A stretch of 64,000 bases of DNA from Euphorbia lathyris (taxonomy: Eukaryota > Streptophyta > Magnoliopsida > Malpighiales > Euphorbiaceae). Under the pieces are notes generated by a model. The model had not been told where the DNA came from. It saw only the letters and a program-made list of their open reading frames with translations, and did no database searches. Made by a program: the position numbers and the translations under genes. Shown here piece after piece: positions 1 through 10,324 of the stretch (positions are counted from its first letter, which is position 1; each line of letters begins with the position of its first letter). The stretch covers positions 74,262,610-74,326,609 of the forward strand of contig NC_088917.1 in the NCBI RefSeq assembly GCF_963576675.1, given 5' to 3'.

Positions 1-299
1 CACTCATATCTAGGTTTTTGTTTTACCTACTGTTTTTTCTGTTGGTGTTTGCTGATTGCTGTCAGAGTTTGCCGTTTGAAAAAACTGTTTTAAAAAATTA
101 GAGATTCTCTGCTTTTATAAGATGTTACTTTTCAGGTGTAAAAGGCAAAAAGGAGATTATCAACCAAATATCTAAAACTCTCCTTTTTGAAGTGAAAAGC
201 AAACAGCCCTTGGTTATTCAGGCTACAGGTGAATACTACTGGTTCTTGAGTTGTTAATCTAAACCCTCAATTAGACCAAGCAAAATTGGAGCCTAAAGA
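1..299. other. Non-coding, probable leader or intron of NF-YC-like gene
   Basis: No convincing reading frame or RNA gene seen. The sequence is AT-rich and resembles the leader-intron sequence immediately downstream. It is probably part of the 5' region of the gene fragment whose first exon begins near 958. Confidence 0.3.
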
Positions 300-956
300 G
301 AGAATACTCTTTCTGATCCAATATCAATGCTATTGCTGGTATTAACATCTCATCTAATTTCTGAAAAAACTAGAAAAAACAAAAATTTAATGATATATGA
401 AATGAAAAGTTACAAGCTTTAGTAAATGAAAACCTTTACTGATTGATATTTATGTTTATCTTCAATTGGGTTTTTAGGGTTTGGTGGTTCTTGTTTATCT
501 CAATTGGGTTTTTAGGGTTTTTAGGTTATAGATCATCGTTTTCTTCATGTTCATGCTATGTTATTAAGTAATGTTCACCTGGAAGCTGCCATTCACCGTT
601 ATATCTAGGTTTTTTAGAATCCTAGCACTGTTCAAAACATCTCAAGGATTAGATTTAATAACCCTAAATCTAACTCTGACCAGATTCATTTGGTCATTCA
701 TGTCCACGCAGAGAATCCTATTTCTGATCCAATATCAATGCTATTCCTGGTATTAACATCTGATCTAATTTCTGAAAAAACCAGAAAAAACAAAAATTTG
801 ATGATATAAAAGAAAACCCTAGAGGAATAGGAACTTTTAATTGCTATATGAAATGAAAAGTTACATACTTTAGTGATTGATGTTTATGTTTATCTTCAAT
901 TGGATATTTAGGGTTTGGTGATTCTTGTTTATCTCAATTGGGTTTTTAGGGTTTCA
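300..956 (+). repeat. Tandem duplication inside a 5'-leader intron
   Basis: Two similar copies of about 230 bp lie at roughly 300-535 and 710-956. Both contain the same run from 'ctgatccaatatcaatgcta' through a T-rich stretch to 'caattgggtttttagggttt'. The second copy ends in a good 3' splice site (tttcag, AG at 956-957) just before the ATG at 960. A short-range duplication that remade the intron end is the simplest reading. The first copy also ends in a T-rich, TTTTTAGGG-like tract that could serve as an alternative acceptor. Confidence 0.7.
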
Positions 957-957
957 G

Positions 958-1160
958 GTATGGATCATCAAAGGCATAAACAGCCTTCTGCAGGCAGTGG
1001 AGTTCCTGTTTCATATCAGCCTAGCCACATGATGAGACCTTCCCTGACCGGACCACCACTTCAATCTCCACCTCAGGTAGCCGGAGTCACTGCTGCATCT
1101 CCTTTGACCCAATTATGTTCTTTTGAATTTCAAATCTGTATATTACCAAAGACATTGTAT
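958..1160 (+). pseudogene. Probable NF-YC first coding exon, fragment
   Basis: After an intron-like acceptor, an ATG at 960 opens a frame reading MDHQRHKQPSAG, then YQPSHMMRP and a P/Q-rich stretch (SPPQVAGVTAASPLTQL). This resembles the disordered N-terminus of plant NF-YC subunits (MDHQGHGQ, then YQPNQM, then a TQPAG-like run). NF-YC is the histone-fold partner in the CCAAT-binding NF-Y complex. The similarity fails after about residue 53, and the histone-fold exon (LPLARIKKIMK region) is nowhere in the window. It is therefore a fragment cut off by inserted DNA beginning near 1160. The placement rests on a low-complexity N-terminus, so another Q/P-rich nuclear protein is possible. Confidence 0.4.
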
Positions 1161-1530
1161 TAGACAGCTTGTATATGATCCTAATATAGAAAAATTTCTT
1201 GTCTTAATACATCATTTGCCCCCTTAACTTAACTTGTCCTAAAAACTTGGTTGGCCCCCTAAATTTTCAAAGTATCTCGATAGCCCCTGAACTTGCATAA
1301 AATATTCAGTTAGCTTCCTAAACTTACGTAAAATGTAATCAATTAATTACTCAGTTGTAAAAAAGTAAGTTAAACGCGGAAGATGTGTTGCACGCATCTT
1401 AAAAAAAAAAAGTAAATTTACCAAGGTTAGGATATGCAATTCTAATTTTAGAGAAGAAAAAGTTTTATAATTAAACAAGTAAAAATTTGGTTTACTGATA
1501 TAGACAGCTTGTATATGATCCTAATATAGA
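1161..1530. repeat. 30-bp direct repeat enclosing a 310-bp insert
   Basis: The 30-bp block tagacagcttgtatatgatc plus cctaatataga-like sequence occurs at 1161-1190 and 1501-1530. Between the copies lies a 310-bp C/A-rich stretch with the repeated theme 'gccccctaaa...cttgcataaaa', typical of short non-coding plant repeats. Thirty bases is too long for an ordinary target-site duplication, so this is probably a local duplication or an insertion followed by slippage. No coding potential. Confidence 0.45.
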
Positions 1531-1574
1531 ATGATTTCTTAGATGCCATATATGGATGGTACCATTAATTTATA

Positions 1575-1838
1575 TTAGGTTAATTACACTAAGGATACTC
1601 CAATTATCAGAAATGAAATGCCATGTATTTTTTATTTGTATTATTTAATTCATGTGTAAAAATTTGGTTTACTGATCATCCATATGTCCTTTCGGTAACT
1701 GTTATTGTCAAAATTTGGACAGAAAAATTGTAAGAAAAATCAAATATAAAATTAGATGAGTTTATGTTAATAAATTAAGTTTTATGGTAGTGACGTCCAT
1801 TCTTGATACTCAAAGGACCATAGATGTAATTAGCCTAA
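1575..1838. mobile_element. MITE-like element with 13-bp terminal inverted repeats
   Basis: ttaggttaattac at 1575 is matched in inverted orientation by gtaattagcctaa ending at 1838, with weaker complementarity continuing inward. The interior is AT-rich and non-coding. No clean target-site duplication was found, so the superfamily is unassigned. Confidence 0.45.
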
Positions 1839-2375
1839 TTTGATTTGTTCATAGAACTCTATGATTGTGATCACAAGTCGAAAAATAAAAATGAAACATG
1901 TAATGGAAGCGTAAGGGTAAAATGCACTAGTGGTTAATAAGTTTAGAGTTATTCGATAAAAGTCATCGAATTTGGTTTTCGTTCAATAAAATTAATGAAC
2001 TTCACATTTAATTTTAATTAAATTATTACGAGCAATTTGTATACCAAAATTCATTGGAATCTTAACGTGGCATCACTACAAGAAAATTGCTTTTTGGCAA
2101 CAAGTTTTGACAACAATAGAAAAGGTTGTTGCCAAAAATGAATTTTAGCAACGATTTTTTTTGTCTCGTTACCAAAAGTTGTTGTTACATGTTGTTGCCG
2201 TAAATTAAAGCATTTATACCAACGACTATTTGTTGTTGCTATAAATGAAATTATTTATAGCAACGACTCTATGTTCTTGCAATAAATGAAATCATTTATA
2301 CCAACGACATTATGTTGTTGCCTAAAAATCAAATGTTTTAGCAATAAAAGAGGTTGTTGCGAAATAAAAGTACTA

Positions 2376-3650
2376 AAATAATTAAAATAAATAAATACAT
2401 ATTGTTTTTATAAATTCAACTAAATATTTAAAATAATATAATATATTCAATAAATTAGATAATTTGTATTGAATTACAAAATATGAAAAAACATTTCTTA
2501 TTTTTTTTTAATATCAATGAATTTTAACTAGTATTTAACCTTTAAATATAGATAGAATAAATTTTAATAAATTAAAAAATTATTTAATTGAAAAATAAGT
2601 ACAAAAATATATTACATATTATTTTATTTATATTTTATAAATATTATTTAGTTAAAAATAATATTTTATATTATGAAATAATACTTTTACAACAACACTA
2701 TTGTTGTTGATAAAAATTCAATTGTTTGCAACAACAGTTGAGTTATGGAAAATTATAATGTTTTTGCAATAAGAGTGTTGTTGCAAAAAAAAAATTTATT
2801 TAATTGAAAAATAATTAAAATAAATAAATACATATTGTTTTTATAAATTAAATTAAATATTTAAAGTAATATAATATATTCAATAAATGAGATAATTTGT
2901 ATTGAATTACAAAATATTAAAAAAACATTTCTTATTTTATTTTTTAATATTAATAAATTTTAACTAGTATTTAACCTTTAAATATAGATAAAATAAATTT
3001 TAAAAAATTAAAAATTATATAATTGAAAAATAAGTACAAAAATATATTACATATTATTTTATTTATATTTTATAAATATTATTTAGTTAAAAATAATATT
3101 TTATATTGTGAAATAATACTTTTGCAACAACACTATTGTTATAGATAAAAATTCAATTGTTTGCAACAACAATTTGGTTGTAAAAAATTATAATGTTTTT
3201 GCATCAAGAGTGTTGTTGCAAAAGATTTTCTTTATTTAATTGAAAAATAATTAAAATAAATAAATACATATTTTTTTATAAATTAAATTAAATATTTAAA
3301 GTAATATAATATATTCAATAAATTAGATAATTTGTATTGAATTACAAAATATTAAAAAACATTTCTTATTTTATTTTTTAATATTAATATATTTTAACTA
3401 GTATTTAACCTTTAAATATAGATAAATTAAATTTTAAAAAATTAAAGAATTATATAGTTGAAAAATAAGTACAAAAATATATTAGATATTATTTTATTTA
3501 TATTTTATAAATATTATTTAGTTAAAAATAATATTTTATATTGTGAAATAATACTTTTGCAACAACACTATTAATTCAATTGTTTGCAATAACAGTTTGG
3601 TTGTAGAAAATTATAATATTTTTGCATCAATAATGTTGTTGCAAAAAAGA
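2376..3650 (+). repeat. Three tandem ~430-bp units in CACTA subterminal DNA
   Basis: Units start near 2376, 2811 and 3244, each with 'aaataattaaaataaataaa' and each ending in GCAACAACA...GTTGTTGC clusters. The copies differ by small indels and substitutions. Each repeats the GTTGC-type motif pair, so the array multiplies the subterminal motifs. Confidence 0.8.
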
Positions 3651-3689
3651 AGTGTTTTTTCATATTTATAAAAAATATTTAATAAATTT

Positions 3690-4065
3690 TATTACAAATC
3701 CCCTTTTAATTCCTCAAATTTTAAGCCCCAAACACTTCCCCCCAGTATTTTTGGCTTCTCTCAATAACCAAATTCAAACCGTTGATAACTTTTTTTTTAT
3801 CATTGTTCAGAAGCTTTAGACCTACCTCCTCACGGTTTTCCCCAAATTTCATGTTTGAGGGAAACCTAATTCCACCATCATTTACCTCCTATCTTCAATT
3901 CGACCATCATTACTTCTCATCAATTCATCTCGCGCCTTCTACTGCTAACCTAAAACTTTAACGAAACACCTCAAGGAAGAATCATTTGAGGAGAATCAGT
4001 CCTCGACCTAAGCTCAGATTAGGAGGAGAAATCATAATCCAAAACGGTAATTGCATTTCTCTGGT
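3690..4065 (+). other. 5'-UTR-like C/T-rich exon with splice donor
   Basis: Composition shifts from AT-rich repeat to C/T-rich leader-like sequence and ends in a strong donor, CTG|GTAAGTG, at 4064. No start codon with a convincing frame. It is plausibly the first non-coding exon of the CACTA transposase gene, with the Athila element inserted a few bases into the following intron. Confidence 0.35.
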
Positions 4066-4072
4066 AAGTGTT

Positions 4073-5560
4073 TGTTGAGCGATTTCCGCAAGTGCACGGT
4101 ATACGCTTGTAGTAATAAAATATATCGATCCCACAGGGAACGTTTTTCAAACAAAACTTATTTAGAATCGGTTAAATTTACTTTTAAGGTTTATAATATG
4201 GAAAATCGTTTAATCGGTTTTGGTTTTGAAATTGCTAGAATAAGAATTAGATTAAAGTATGAAGATGTTAGAAAATATTCTGATTTAAAAATGAATTTGC
4301 AAAACAGGAACGTTTTAGTACTTTAGAAAAGTAAACAAGTATATTTGTTTGCATTAAGCAAAGAAAACAACTTTAAACTTTGTACGAATTATAAAGATGA
4401 AATAAATGACGGAAGCTCTAATTAATTGGCTTTGAACGCGACAAAACCCTTTCGGGATAGTTGCCCTTAATCAAATTAAAACTCTTTCGAGATAATAATT
4501 TGCCTAAGTGTTCAACAAAGTTTCCTTGTAAAGATTTTGGATTAAATACGTTTTAATGAAAACACCAGCAGTCACTTTAGTGGATTGGTTACCATAAGTG
4601 CTGCATAAAGATCTATCGAATAGAACGGACTTTATTAGATGAAATATAAATTGATACAAGTTTACAGAGAACATGGAGCATTGAATTCTTCGACGGCGTG
4701 CAAGTGAACGGGTTGTCAATCCTTTCCTTGGGTTTCGTTAGAGTTTGTCAGGCTCAGGGGCGAATCATCTACTCAATCTTCTCGTTGAATCTTCGTAATA
4801 GAGACTGGGTCGGTCCACTACCAAAATGAAAACTAAACTGGAACAATGTCTAAACGTTACTGAATTTGTTATTATTTAGTAAACAATGTGTGTACAACAT
4901 ATTGCTTTTGAACAGAATCGAAATCTAACTTCTGAATCACTTGATTCGGAATTTCTGCATAAATTCTATACTAATCTCTTTCTTCTACACATAATCTTCT
5001 TTTTCAACTCTCCATCAACTCTTTATTTATAGATGTTGAAGAGTCTTGATTGAAGTGTCGTGTCCGTTGTGAAGGATCGTGTCCGCTGCGAAAGGACGTC
5101 TTTATCCACCCGAACGATCGCGTTTCGTCAAAAACGAAAGTGTGTAACTAGGCTTCTAAAATCTCCTGCTCGTACCGAGAATATTAAATTCTCTATCGAG
5201 AATGGGGGAGCAACAATTTGTACTTCGGACGAAGGGAAGGAGGGCTGAGGGACGCATGTCGCGACTGTGAATATTGGGGGCCGCGGTCGCGGCACGGAGC
5301 GCTTTTCACCTCTTCGGCTCTCGTTCGTGTCCTTGACTTGGCGTTATTAATTTTCGTCATCTTCGACTCCTTTTGTAAGGTTTTTCTTCTGTTTTTGAGC
5401 TCTTTTCGTTCCTATTTGGATTTTACCAAATATTTATGTACCTTACAAGAAAGAAACATATTCGAGAGTAAAAGCTTCCTAAACAGTTATAAATAGCATA
5501 AATTCGTAGCAATATTGATGTAATTATTGATAATATTTTAGGTATATTTTGGGCTTAACA
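4073..5560 (-). repeat. 3' LTR of the Athila element
   Basis: It begins TGTTGAGC and ends GCTTAACA, giving the TGTT/AACA inverted termini of an LTR, about 1,488 bp. It carries 'cgcaagtgcacggtatac' near the left end, a motif I know from LTRs of this group. On the minus strand a CTATAAATAA box lies at 5032-5023, with GC-rich and AT-rich hairpins about 135 bp upstream. Only one LTR copy is present, so insertion age cannot be estimated. Confidence 0.85.
5023..5302 (-). promoter_or_regulatory. LTR promoter module: two hairpins plus TATA box
   Basis: Read on the minus strand: a GC-rich stem-loop (5302-5253; arms built from GTCGCGAC and CCGCGG blocks), an AT-rich stem-loop (5206-5171; CGAGAAT/ATTCTC arms), then a TATA box (CTATAAATAA, 5032-5023). 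The hairpins are imperfect but clear by eye. Very similar hairpins recur at 8547-8670 and 10477-10672 upstream of the two env-position ORFs. A promoter role is inferred. Confidence 0.5.
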
Positions 5561-5561
5561 A

Positions 5562-5580
5562 ATCTCCACACTTAATCTTT
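5562..5580 (-). other. Polypurine tract next to Athila 3' LTR
   Basis: On the minus strand the sequence just before the LTR reads gattaagtgtggagatttg, a purine-rich plus-strand primer in the expected place directly abutting the LTR end at 5560. Confidence 0.7.
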
Positions 5581-6987
5581 TGCTAGTCCCGAGCAAAATT
5601 TCACTGAATTTATTCTCTAACTAATCTCTTTATAAAAATAAAACATATATCTCTGTATTACCTTTTAAATTAGTTAAGCCGAAAAGACTAACTTCGCATG
5701 GCAAATTTATATGCAAAATATCAAACTAACTTAGTACAATATACGATATATCACTCGTCTTGTATTTTCAATTTTGAATCGAAGCATTCGGGACAGTGTA
5801 AGCATGCATGTTATTGAGTCTTTCGTCTCAAGGCATTTCAAAACACTAAATTTCCTTTCCCAAACCTAAACTAATATATGAGATATATTAAATTTAAATA
5901 AGTACTTGGGTTAATTTATTTTGCTTAGTTACGCCCGAGATAAGGGTGGTCTTGATCGTAACTTTATACGTATTTTATTGCTTTGTGTTTGCTTAAGAGG
6001 TACCGATCATGCCATGGGTGGACGCAATCGTTACTTTAAACTTATACACGCTTATTTTTTTTTTTGCTTTAAACGTTCCTTCCATACCTCGATTGTGATA
6101 AGGGTGGTCGCAACCGTGGCCAAAAGTAAACGGTACTTAATTATTCTTCCCTTTCATACCTCGATTGTGATAAGGTTGGTCTCAATCGTGGCCAAAAGTT
6201 AAGAATTCAACTAATTGATTAATTAATATGAAACATGAAATTGGGAAAAAGAAAGATAGCACATTCATCCTATATTGACTTAAAATTCAACATGTATTAT
6301 GGCTAAAGTTTCCTTAAAAACTTCAATTGGTGTTAATGTAAGACGAAATCAAACCGAGCTAAAAATTGTTAGTTCAATTTAATGCTTATAAACCTAATTG
6401 AAAACTTAAAATAAGATTTATTGTATCATGAATTGCATGATATAAAATAGAGATTTAAAAATAAAGAATTTATTACTTAAATACATTCACTCGAGACAAT
6501 TTTACTTAAAATCGTTACGGAGATTTGTGAAAAATTTGAAAAATTTTACCCGTATAGAAATATCATTTCTAACGATAATGATAACATAAAAATAATCATA
6601 TTTACTTATGGTTAATTTATGAACATATATAAAATGTAAAGTTAATAAAAATAGCGTTTTAAACAAGTTTATGTTGCAAAATACGTTGCATTTGTTATTT
6701 GTTATTTGTTTTGCAAAATAATATCTTCGTTGTATTTATTCGTATACGTATAGAAATGGATATATGTATATCTCCTCCCACACTTAAATTGGACCATGTC
6801 CTCATTGGTGTAAAAATAATGGAGAAAACATAAAAAAAAACGAAATAAGGCATACGAAACAAAGAGTGAAATTGTAGCAAATTAAACATTCAACATAAAA
6901 TGAAAAATGGAAAATTGTACCAAACATAGGAAAAATAAAATTGTACCAAAATATAACAAGATAAAAATAAAATGAAAGGAAAACAAC
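5581..6987 (-). other. Athila non-coding spacer with degenerate 65-70 bp repeats
   Basis: No gene seen between the 3' LTR and env-position ORF B. From 5930 to 6200 there is a run of degenerate repeats sharing 'gattgtgataagggtggtc' and 'aatcgtggccaaaagt'. The clearest pair is at about 6082-6126 and 6150-6200. The rest is AT-rich. Confidence 0.6.
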
Positions 6988-8208
6988 TTATGCTTGAGGT
7001 GGGGAATCGGGAGGTGTAGGTGACGTCTCCACATTGCGGCGTCGGAAAAAGGAAAGCATCCGATGCCGAGTCGATCGATGTTCACGCCTCAAAAGGTTGA
7101 GGTTGTCATTCATCACCATATTATTTTCTACCAAATCATCAATTCTTAAGTTCATTTGACGATTGTTGGAATTGATTTGGTTCAAAATCCTCCGCAAATC
7201 TACCGGATCATCCTCCGCTTGAGGTGCTTGGGGTTGTGCTTGAGCCGATGGTTCATCCTCCTCGCCTTCCGCCGCTCCGCCGCCTTCGGTACCTACAAAT
7301 TGAGAACTTGAAGCGCCACCACCCATAGTGCCACGAAGATGGGCAATTCGGGTAGCATAGGAAATAAAGACGGGAGGTCCTTGTGGAAGCAATAAATGAG
7401 CTCGCTCAAGAGCCGAGATGTCCAAAAGCGGAACATACCCATGGTAGGTGGACATGTCATAATCAGCCAACTCACCCCGAGCTCCCAACACAATAGCGGT
7501 GATAAAATTACAAAGAGGGATCTGAATGGTACCAGCCCTCGAAGCACGGAACAAATTATCAAACAAAATACCAATGCGATCAATCCGCAAGCCTTTAAGC
7601 AAACTATCCAAAACATACAAATCCCGAACATGAATCTTGGAACTCTCAACACGACGAAACAAGGAGAAACTCAAATACTTATGAAAGAAGAACACACAAT
7701 TGTCCTTAATCAACTTGCTTGAAGTGTTTTTCGAATTAAAATAATCTTGGTCCGAAAGAGTTTGCCAAACCGAATCATTATCAAAATCTTTAGGCTTATC
7801 ATAAAAATTAGAAGTAGGGAAACCAAACATATTTCCCATTGCTTCATAGTCAATGGTGTATGTGATACCATTATTCCTAAAAGAGATGGAAGTTTTCTTC
7901 TTGTTTATGGTCAAAGTGACCAAAAATTCCACCACATATTCATTAATACGCGGGAAACGCATATTAACGAATTCTTGCCAACCCAATGCTTCAATAAAGG
8001 CATCAATTCGAGTAGAGAAATTTAATGCTCTTATCGAATGGAAGTCTAAGAAGTGCATATCGACAAATTGGCGGTCGGCTTGTGAAAAATGTTTGAAACG
8101 AGCGGCTTCCTCCTCTGAATAGATATCGAAATAAGCTCCGCATTGAACCCGAAGGCGATTAGCTTCCGTAACGGCGGGCTTGTTACCAACACGCTTAGTC
8201 CTAACCAT
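6988..8208 (-). CDS. Athila env-position protein B (ORF1-like)
   Basis: Uninterrupted 406-codon frame. Function unknown; it belongs to the family of proteins encoded downstream of pol in Athila elements (Arabidopsis 'Athila ORF1' type). Conserved landmarks are LGW at residues 75-77, RFP at 84-86, ISFR at 108-111 and FGFP at 128-131. The neighbouring ORF A has the same landmarks at the same residue numbers, so the two are paralogues. The C-terminal third differs: an acidic, A/Q-rich linker (about 300-335), then a probable coiled coil (about 335-375) and a basic tail. I see no signal peptide or membrane segment, so a real envelope role is unsupported. A TATA-like box (8460-8451) and a hairpin pair lie 250-460 bp upstream. 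The lack of stops suggests fairly recent activity. Confidence 0.75.
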   Translation of the reverse strand: MVRTKRVGNKPAVTEANRLRVQCGAYFDIYSEEEAARFKHFSQADRQFVDMHFLDFHSIRALNFSTRIDAFIEALGWQEFVNMRFPRINEYVVEFLVTLTINKKKTSISFRNNGITYTIDYEAMGNMFGFPTSNFYDKPKDFDNDSVWQTLSDQDYFNSKNTSSKLIKDNCVFFFHKYLSFSLFRRVESSKIHVRDLYVLDSLLKGLRIDRIGILFDNLFRASRAGTIQIPLCNFITAIVLGARGELADYDMSTYHGYVPLLDISALERAHLLLPQGPPVFISYATRIAHLRGTMGGGASSSQFVGTEGGGAAEGEEDEPSAQAQPQAPQAEDDPVDLRRILNQINSNNRQMNLRIDDLVENNMVMNDNLNLLRREHRSTRHRMLSFFRRRNVETSPTPPDSPPQA

Positions 8209-8546
8209 GTTGATGGTGTTTTATGTCTTTAGGGTTTGAGAAGAAGAAGAAGAAGAAAAAAGGAATTGAGAGAAAAAGTAAAGCTTGAAGATGAGTTTGG
8301 GGGTTTTGAATTGGAAGTGATTGAAAATAGAAAAGAGGATAGAAATTGGAGTGAATAAATTGGGAAGAGTAAAAGTAGATTTTTGGGGAAGAGTTTAGAG
8401 TAAGGGATTGGGTAAAAATAGAGGTGATGTGAGATTTGTGTAAGAGGTAGGTTTATATAGGGTTGTATAGGTAGGTGAATAGGTAGAATAGGAATAGGAA
8501 TAGGCAAAATTTGGTGTCAAAATCGGATTGAAATGGGCATATAATA
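8209..8546 (-). promoter_or_regulatory. Leader and TATA-like box before env-position ORF B
   Basis: On the minus strand, CTATATAAAC at 8460-8451 has good TATA form. It is followed by a C/A-rich leader of about 240 bases, without an obvious long upstream frame, before the ATG at 8208. This suggests a separately initiated transcript. Inference only. Confidence 0.4.
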
Positions 8547-8670
8547 CGCGTGTCGCGACCGCGAGTGGCAAAGCCGCGGCCGCGGCACGCGAACTTCAGG
8601 CAATTTTCGTCCTGAAAATTGACCGAACTTGCTGCTCATACCGAGAATTTATCAATTCTCGGTAGAGAAT
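8547..8670 (-). promoter_or_regulatory. Second copy of the GC/AT double-hairpin module
   Basis: GC-rich stem-loop at 8547-8591 (arms CGCGTGTCGCGACCGCG and CCGCGGCCGCGGCACGCG around a ~10-base loop), then an AT-rich stem-loop at 8641-8670 (CCGAGAATT/AATTCTCGG). The same two structures occur in the LTR and upstream of ORF A. The order of the two hairpins is swapped relative to the LTR copy. Confidence 0.6.
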
Positions 8671-9272
8671 TGGTCAGTATGGCCAATTTGTGTGCTGAAA
8701 GACTTGGTTTGTGCATTTTTGTTGGTGGAATGGTTCCTGAACTTAATATTAAGTGTTCCTGCACTTAAAACTTAAATAAATGTCATTAATTGCAAGGAAA
8801 ACCAAAGGTTTTACCTTAATAAATTGAATTAAAGTATAATGAATTTGTTATGAAGAATTAATGAAACTTAAATGTACATTTATGCATATAAGTTAAGAGA
8901 ACCATATTAAATGCATAATAAGTGCATGTTAATACATATTTAATACATGAATTGAATTGATTAATGAAAACTTAATGCATTGAGAATAAATTGAGTTACA
9001 AATAGAATTAAATGTGGATATACGTGTGGAAAAATAGAAAACCATATTAGTTCATGTGAATCCTTTTTATCTTAATTTTGAGTAAGAATAATTAGAGTCG
9101 ACCCATATGAAATATGCCAAGTATAGATAATGGATCAAATGGATAAGTCTAATAGAATTAAGAAGTGAACTAAATAAGATCTTTATTATATTAACATATG
9201 TACAAATAATGGAAACAAACCAATAATTAATACAAAACAAAATATATACAAAAATAAAATGAAAAAAATAAA
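8671..9272 (-). other. AT-rich spacer between the two env-position ORFs
   Basis: No gene, hairpin or repeat of note seen. It contains short repeated 'taatgcat' and 'taatacat' motifs only. Confidence 0.5.
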
Positions 9273-10220
9273 CTATTCTACATATTCATCCCTATCAAAC
9301 GGGATATTTCTAGCCTTAATACGATCAATTTGAAACTGCACAAAAGTTTCACGTTCCGGTGCAGACAAAAATTGAGGCCCTGCTCGAAAGACACGTTTCA
9401 CAAGTCCTTCGTGCTCGAGAAATTCATAGTCAATTGTCGGGAAGAATTCATCATCGCTCCAGGGAATATCAATGCTACCCTTTGTACCAAGAATTATTCC
9501 ACAGATTATATTGCCGAACCCAATCTTCTTATCCTTGGATCGAGAAGCGGCGATAAGACCCTCCATCAAAATTTTGGAAGAATCCACTGCATTTCCCTGG
9601 AATATATCTCCAAGGACATAAAGATCTGTGTCACGGACCACACTACTGAATGTGCGACCAAATAAACTGTGACACAGGAATTTGTGCAGATACAGCATGG
9701 AGTTGGAGCGAAAAGAGTGATTATAGGCGAGTTTTGAATTGAATCGCCACAATCCAGTGAGCATTCTCCAAACATCCGTGGATGTCATGTCTCTTCCAGG
9801 ATGACGTTTGATTGTATCCCTTGGGGGAAAACCAAACCAAGCATGCAACTCGGGATAGCCGAAAGTGAAGATTTCGCCTTCTCGACGAAAACTGAGACGT
9901 ACTCGTCGTTTATTAGTGAAACGAACGGTACAAAAGAATTCGAGTATCCAGTCGCCTATTATTGGAAATCGCATTTGGGTGAATTTTGTCCACCCTAAGC
10001 GCTCCATATAGCGGCTCATGTCATCACTAATTCCAAGTTGGTTGTTAAGGAATTCATCCATATACAACATTCCGGTGAAGAATTTGTAACGGAGATTCCA
10101 ATAACGCCTACCTTCATCGTGGTTGAAGATAGGAAAAGGCGCCCCATATCGCTTGGATAAGTCTGGGCGTTTGTTGATTGAGGCAGCATTGTTCCTAGAT
10201 GGTTTGTATTTGGTAGGCAT
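9273..10220 (-). CDS. Athila env-position protein A (ORF1-like)
   Basis: Uninterrupted 315-codon frame, paralogous to ORF B (6988-8208). Shared landmarks are LGW at 75-77, RFP at 84-86, EFF at 94-96 and FGFP at 129-132, followed by a conserved run with YLHKFLCHSLFGR. It lacks the acidic/coiled-coil tail of ORF B and is about 90 residues shorter. The N-terminus is basic (KYKPSRNN...NKRPDLSKRYG), compatible with nucleic-acid binding, but no known fold is recognised. Two such ORFs in one Athila is a duplication within the element. A TATA-like box (10334-10325) and the hairpin module (10477-10672) precede it. Function unknown. Confidence 0.75.
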   Translation of the reverse strand: MPTKYKPSRNNAASINKRPDLSKRYGAPFPIFNHDEGRRYWNLRYKFFTGMLYMDEFLNNQLGISDDMSRYMERLGWTKFTQMRFPIIGDWILEFFCTVRFTNKRRVRLSFRREGEIFTFGYPELHAWFGFPPRDTIKRHPGRDMTSTDVWRMLTGLWRFNSKLAYNHSFRSNSMLYLHKFLCHSLFGRTFSSVVRDTDLYVLGDIFQGNAVDSSKILMEGLIAASRSKDKKIGFGNIICGIILGTKGSIDIPWSDDEFFPTIDYEFLEHEGLVKRVFRAGPQFLSAPERETFVQFQIDRIKARNIPFDRDEYVE

Positions 10221-10324
10221 GGTGGAAAGTTTGTGTTACTTTAGCAAGAACGGTGTTTTTGAAGAAAATCAGAATTCTGACAAAAATGAAAAGAATTGTA
10301 ACAGAACTTGAATCCTCTAGGATT

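Larger units (their letters stand above)
2074..4072 (+). mobile_element. CACTA (En/Spm) transposon, left end
   Basis: The terminus CACTACAAGAAAATTG at 2074 is the canonical plant CACTA end. It is followed by a subterminal region dense in short GTTGTTGC and GCAAC motifs in both orientations (2095-2360), where the element's transposase would bind. Three long tandem repeats follow, then a C/T-rich leader-like exon. No matching right end (TTTTCTTGTAGTG) lies before 4073, where an Athila LTR interrupts. The element is therefore incomplete here or split by the nested LTR elements. No transposase exon is recognisable in this part. Confidence 0.75.

Noticed and set aside
571..756. Open frame of about 60 codons in the leader
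   Set aside because: It overlaps the duplicated intron sequence and has no recognisable protein character.
7396..8122. Plus-strand frames opposite Athila ORF B
   Set aside because: They mirror the conserved minus-strand ORF; no independent evidence such as known motifs.
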